Assembly: GCA_002304995.1 (NCBI GenBank)
Contig: DBPV01000063.1
Location: 1-15,142, forward strand
Length of the DNA: 15,142 nt
Source: Syntrophaceae bacterium UBA1411
Lineage (GTDB): Bacteria > Desulfobacterota > Syntrophia > Syntrophales > Smithellaceae
Direction: 5' to 3'
Each line of letters opens with the position of its first letter. Positions within the stretch are counted from its first letter, which is position 1. Made by a program: the position numbers and the translations under genes. The notes under the pieces are model-generated. The model saw nothing but the letters and a program-made list of their open reading frames with translations, made no database searches and was not told where the DNA came from. This document shows, one piece after another, positions 14,049 to 15,142 of the stretch.

Positions 14049-14068
14049 TCCTCTGCCGCCGGCGCGCT

Positions 14069-15142
14069 TTAATGGTCCGCCGTCCAGCCGCCGCCCATCG
14101 CCTTGTAAAGATCGACAAGCGCGCGGAAGAGGCCGCCGCGGGTTTGAATGTAGTTGAGCTCGACGCTGAACAGGTTGCGTTCGGCGTCGAGCACCTCCAG
14201 ATAGCCGCTGTAGCCGTTTTCATAGCGCAGGACGGCCAGGTCCCGGTAGTTGCGCAGGGCGTTCACCTGCCGGAACTGGGCGTCGAGCCGCATCCGGCTC
14301 TGCTTCTGATCCGCCAGGGCGTCTTCCACTTCTTTAAAGGCCGTTTGAACGGTTTTGAGATAGGTCAAAAGCGCCTGCTTCTGCTGCGCTTCGCTGGCCT
14401 GCACCTGGCCGCGGGTGCGTCCCGCGGTGAAAATCGGCATCGTGACGGAAGCACCGAGCGTCCAGATCCGGGCGGGCGCCGTAAAAAGCCTGGTCAGATC
14501 CGCGCTGGCGTTGCCGAACGTTCCGGTGAGCGAAATGGCCGGGAAATAAGCCGCCCGGGCGACGCCGATTCTCGCGTTGGCGGCGATGAGATCCTGCTCG
14601 GCCTGCCGGATGTCGGGGCGGCGCTCCAGGAGGGCCGACGGCAGCCCCGCCGGCACGGCCGGAAGCGCGAGCTCGTCGATGCTCCGCCCGCGCTGCACCG
14701 GACCCGGATTGCGTCCCAGGAGAAGGGTGACGGCGTTTTCCTGCTGGGCGATCGCCTTCTCGATTTGGGGAATCGTCGCACGGGCGTTTTCGTATTCGGA
14801 AAGAACCTGGCTTAACTCGAGCTCCGAGATGACGCCCGCCTCGTAGCGCAGGCGGAAAATCTCCAGCGAGGCTTCGCGGGTCTTGAGCGTTTCGCGGGCG
14901 ATGGCGAGCTGCCGGTCGTAGTTGCGCAGGTCGATATAGGCGCCGGCCACGGAAGCGGCCAGCGACAAAAGCAGGGCGCGATGGGCGTCTTTTCGGGCCA
15001 GAAGCTCCGCCCGGGCCGCTTCCGTGCCCCGCCGCAGTTTTCCCCACAGATCGATTTCCCAGCTGGCGTTGAGATAAATCTGGTAGGTCGGATAAGGATT
15101 GTCCACGCCGGCGGGCCAGCCGCTTACGCCCGCTTCCGTGGC
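14069..15142 (-). CDS. NodT/OprM-type outer membrane efflux channel (5' end off window)
   Basis: The last 357 residues of an outer-membrane factor of the NodT/OprM family are visible; the frame stays open to the right edge, so about 100 or more N-terminal residues, including any lipoprotein signal, are missing. Diagnostic segments are ASWEIDLWGKLRRGTEAA (near the visible start), the helix RYEAGVISELELSQ, LLLGRNPG, LPSALLERRPDIRQAEQDLIAANARIGVARAAYFPAISLTG, and RYENGYSGYLEVLDAERNLF in the second repeat. The ERRPDI and SYLEVLDA-like motifs are hallmarks of channels working with RND pumps. Partner adaptor and RND transporter genes would be expected upstream, beyond the right edge. The protein ends WTADH, 20 bases from the stop of the convergent caspase-like gene. 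It is clearly a different subfamily from the TolC-like channel at 8208-9836. Confidence 0.93.
   Translation of the reverse strand, partial: ATEAGVSGWPAGVDNPYPTYQIYLNASWEIDLWGKLRRGTEAARAELLARKDAHRALLLSLAASVAGAYIDLRNYDRQLAIARETLKTREASLEIFRLRYEAGVISELELSQVLSEYENARATIPQIEKAIAQQENAVTLLLGRNPGPVQRGRSIDELALPAVPAGLPSALLERRPDIRQAEQDLIAANARIGVARAAYFPAISLTGTFGNASADLTRLFTAPARIWTLGASVTMPIFTAGRTRGQVQASEAQQKQALLTYLKTVQTAFKEVEDALADQKQSRMRLDAQFRQVNALRNYRDLAVLRYENGYSGYLEVLDAERNLFSVELNYIQTRGGLFRALVDLYKAMGGGWTADH

Overview
The window is a GC-rich chromosomal segment of a Gram-negative bacterium. The evidence is two outer-membrane efflux channels, a periplasmic adaptor, a PBP1b-type peptidoglycan synthase with a UB2H-like region, and several recognisable sigma70-type promoters. 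The mix of a multi-PAS hybrid histidine kinase, a secreted caspase-like protein and this efflux set would fit a deltaproteobacterium in the broad sense (Desulfobacterota, Syntrophales-like). That placement is an impression from gene style, not something the sequence proves. There is no mobile element, CRISPR array, tRNA or rRNA. The genes are tightly packed, and no gene-free stretch exceeds 300 bases.

Layout, left to right. (1) 35-1972, plus strand: a sigma70-like promoter drives an MFS transporter whose stop codon overlaps the start of a cytidylate-kinase-like NMP kinase. (2) 2100-4406, plus strand: a PBP1b-type bifunctional murein synthase that starts at TTG behind a strong Shine-Dalgarno and a GC-rich hairpin. 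(3) 4585-9836, minus strand: a four-gene efflux operon in the order TolC-family channel, adaptor, ABC ATPase, MacB-like permease. The gaps are 9 nt, 0 nt and a 4-nt overlap. It has a near-consensus promoter at 9941-9969 and a perfect palindrome at 9909-9923 just downstream of the predicted transcription start. (4) 10044-12389, minus strand: a hybrid histidine kinase (three PAS, HisKA, HATPase, REC). (5) 12636-14048, plus strand: a secreted caspase-like protein, divergent from the kinase, with its own near-consensus promoter. (6) 14069 to the right edge, minus strand: the C-terminal part of a NodT/OprM-type outer-membrane channel, convergent with the caspase gene and cut by the window end.

The most unusual item is the adaptor of the ABC efflux operon (6441-8198). 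It carries a complete PAS-like sensor domain and a coiled coil in front of its single membrane anchor, so the predicted protein joins a cytoplasmic sensor directly to the periplasmic adaptor of a MacAB-TolC-like tripartite pump. This suggests, but does not prove, a pump gated or assembled in response to a cytoplasmic signal. The second item is the periplasmic caspase-like protein, which has an intact His/Cys dyad, a repeat-built charged coiled coil and an unrecognised aromatic-rich C-terminal domain.
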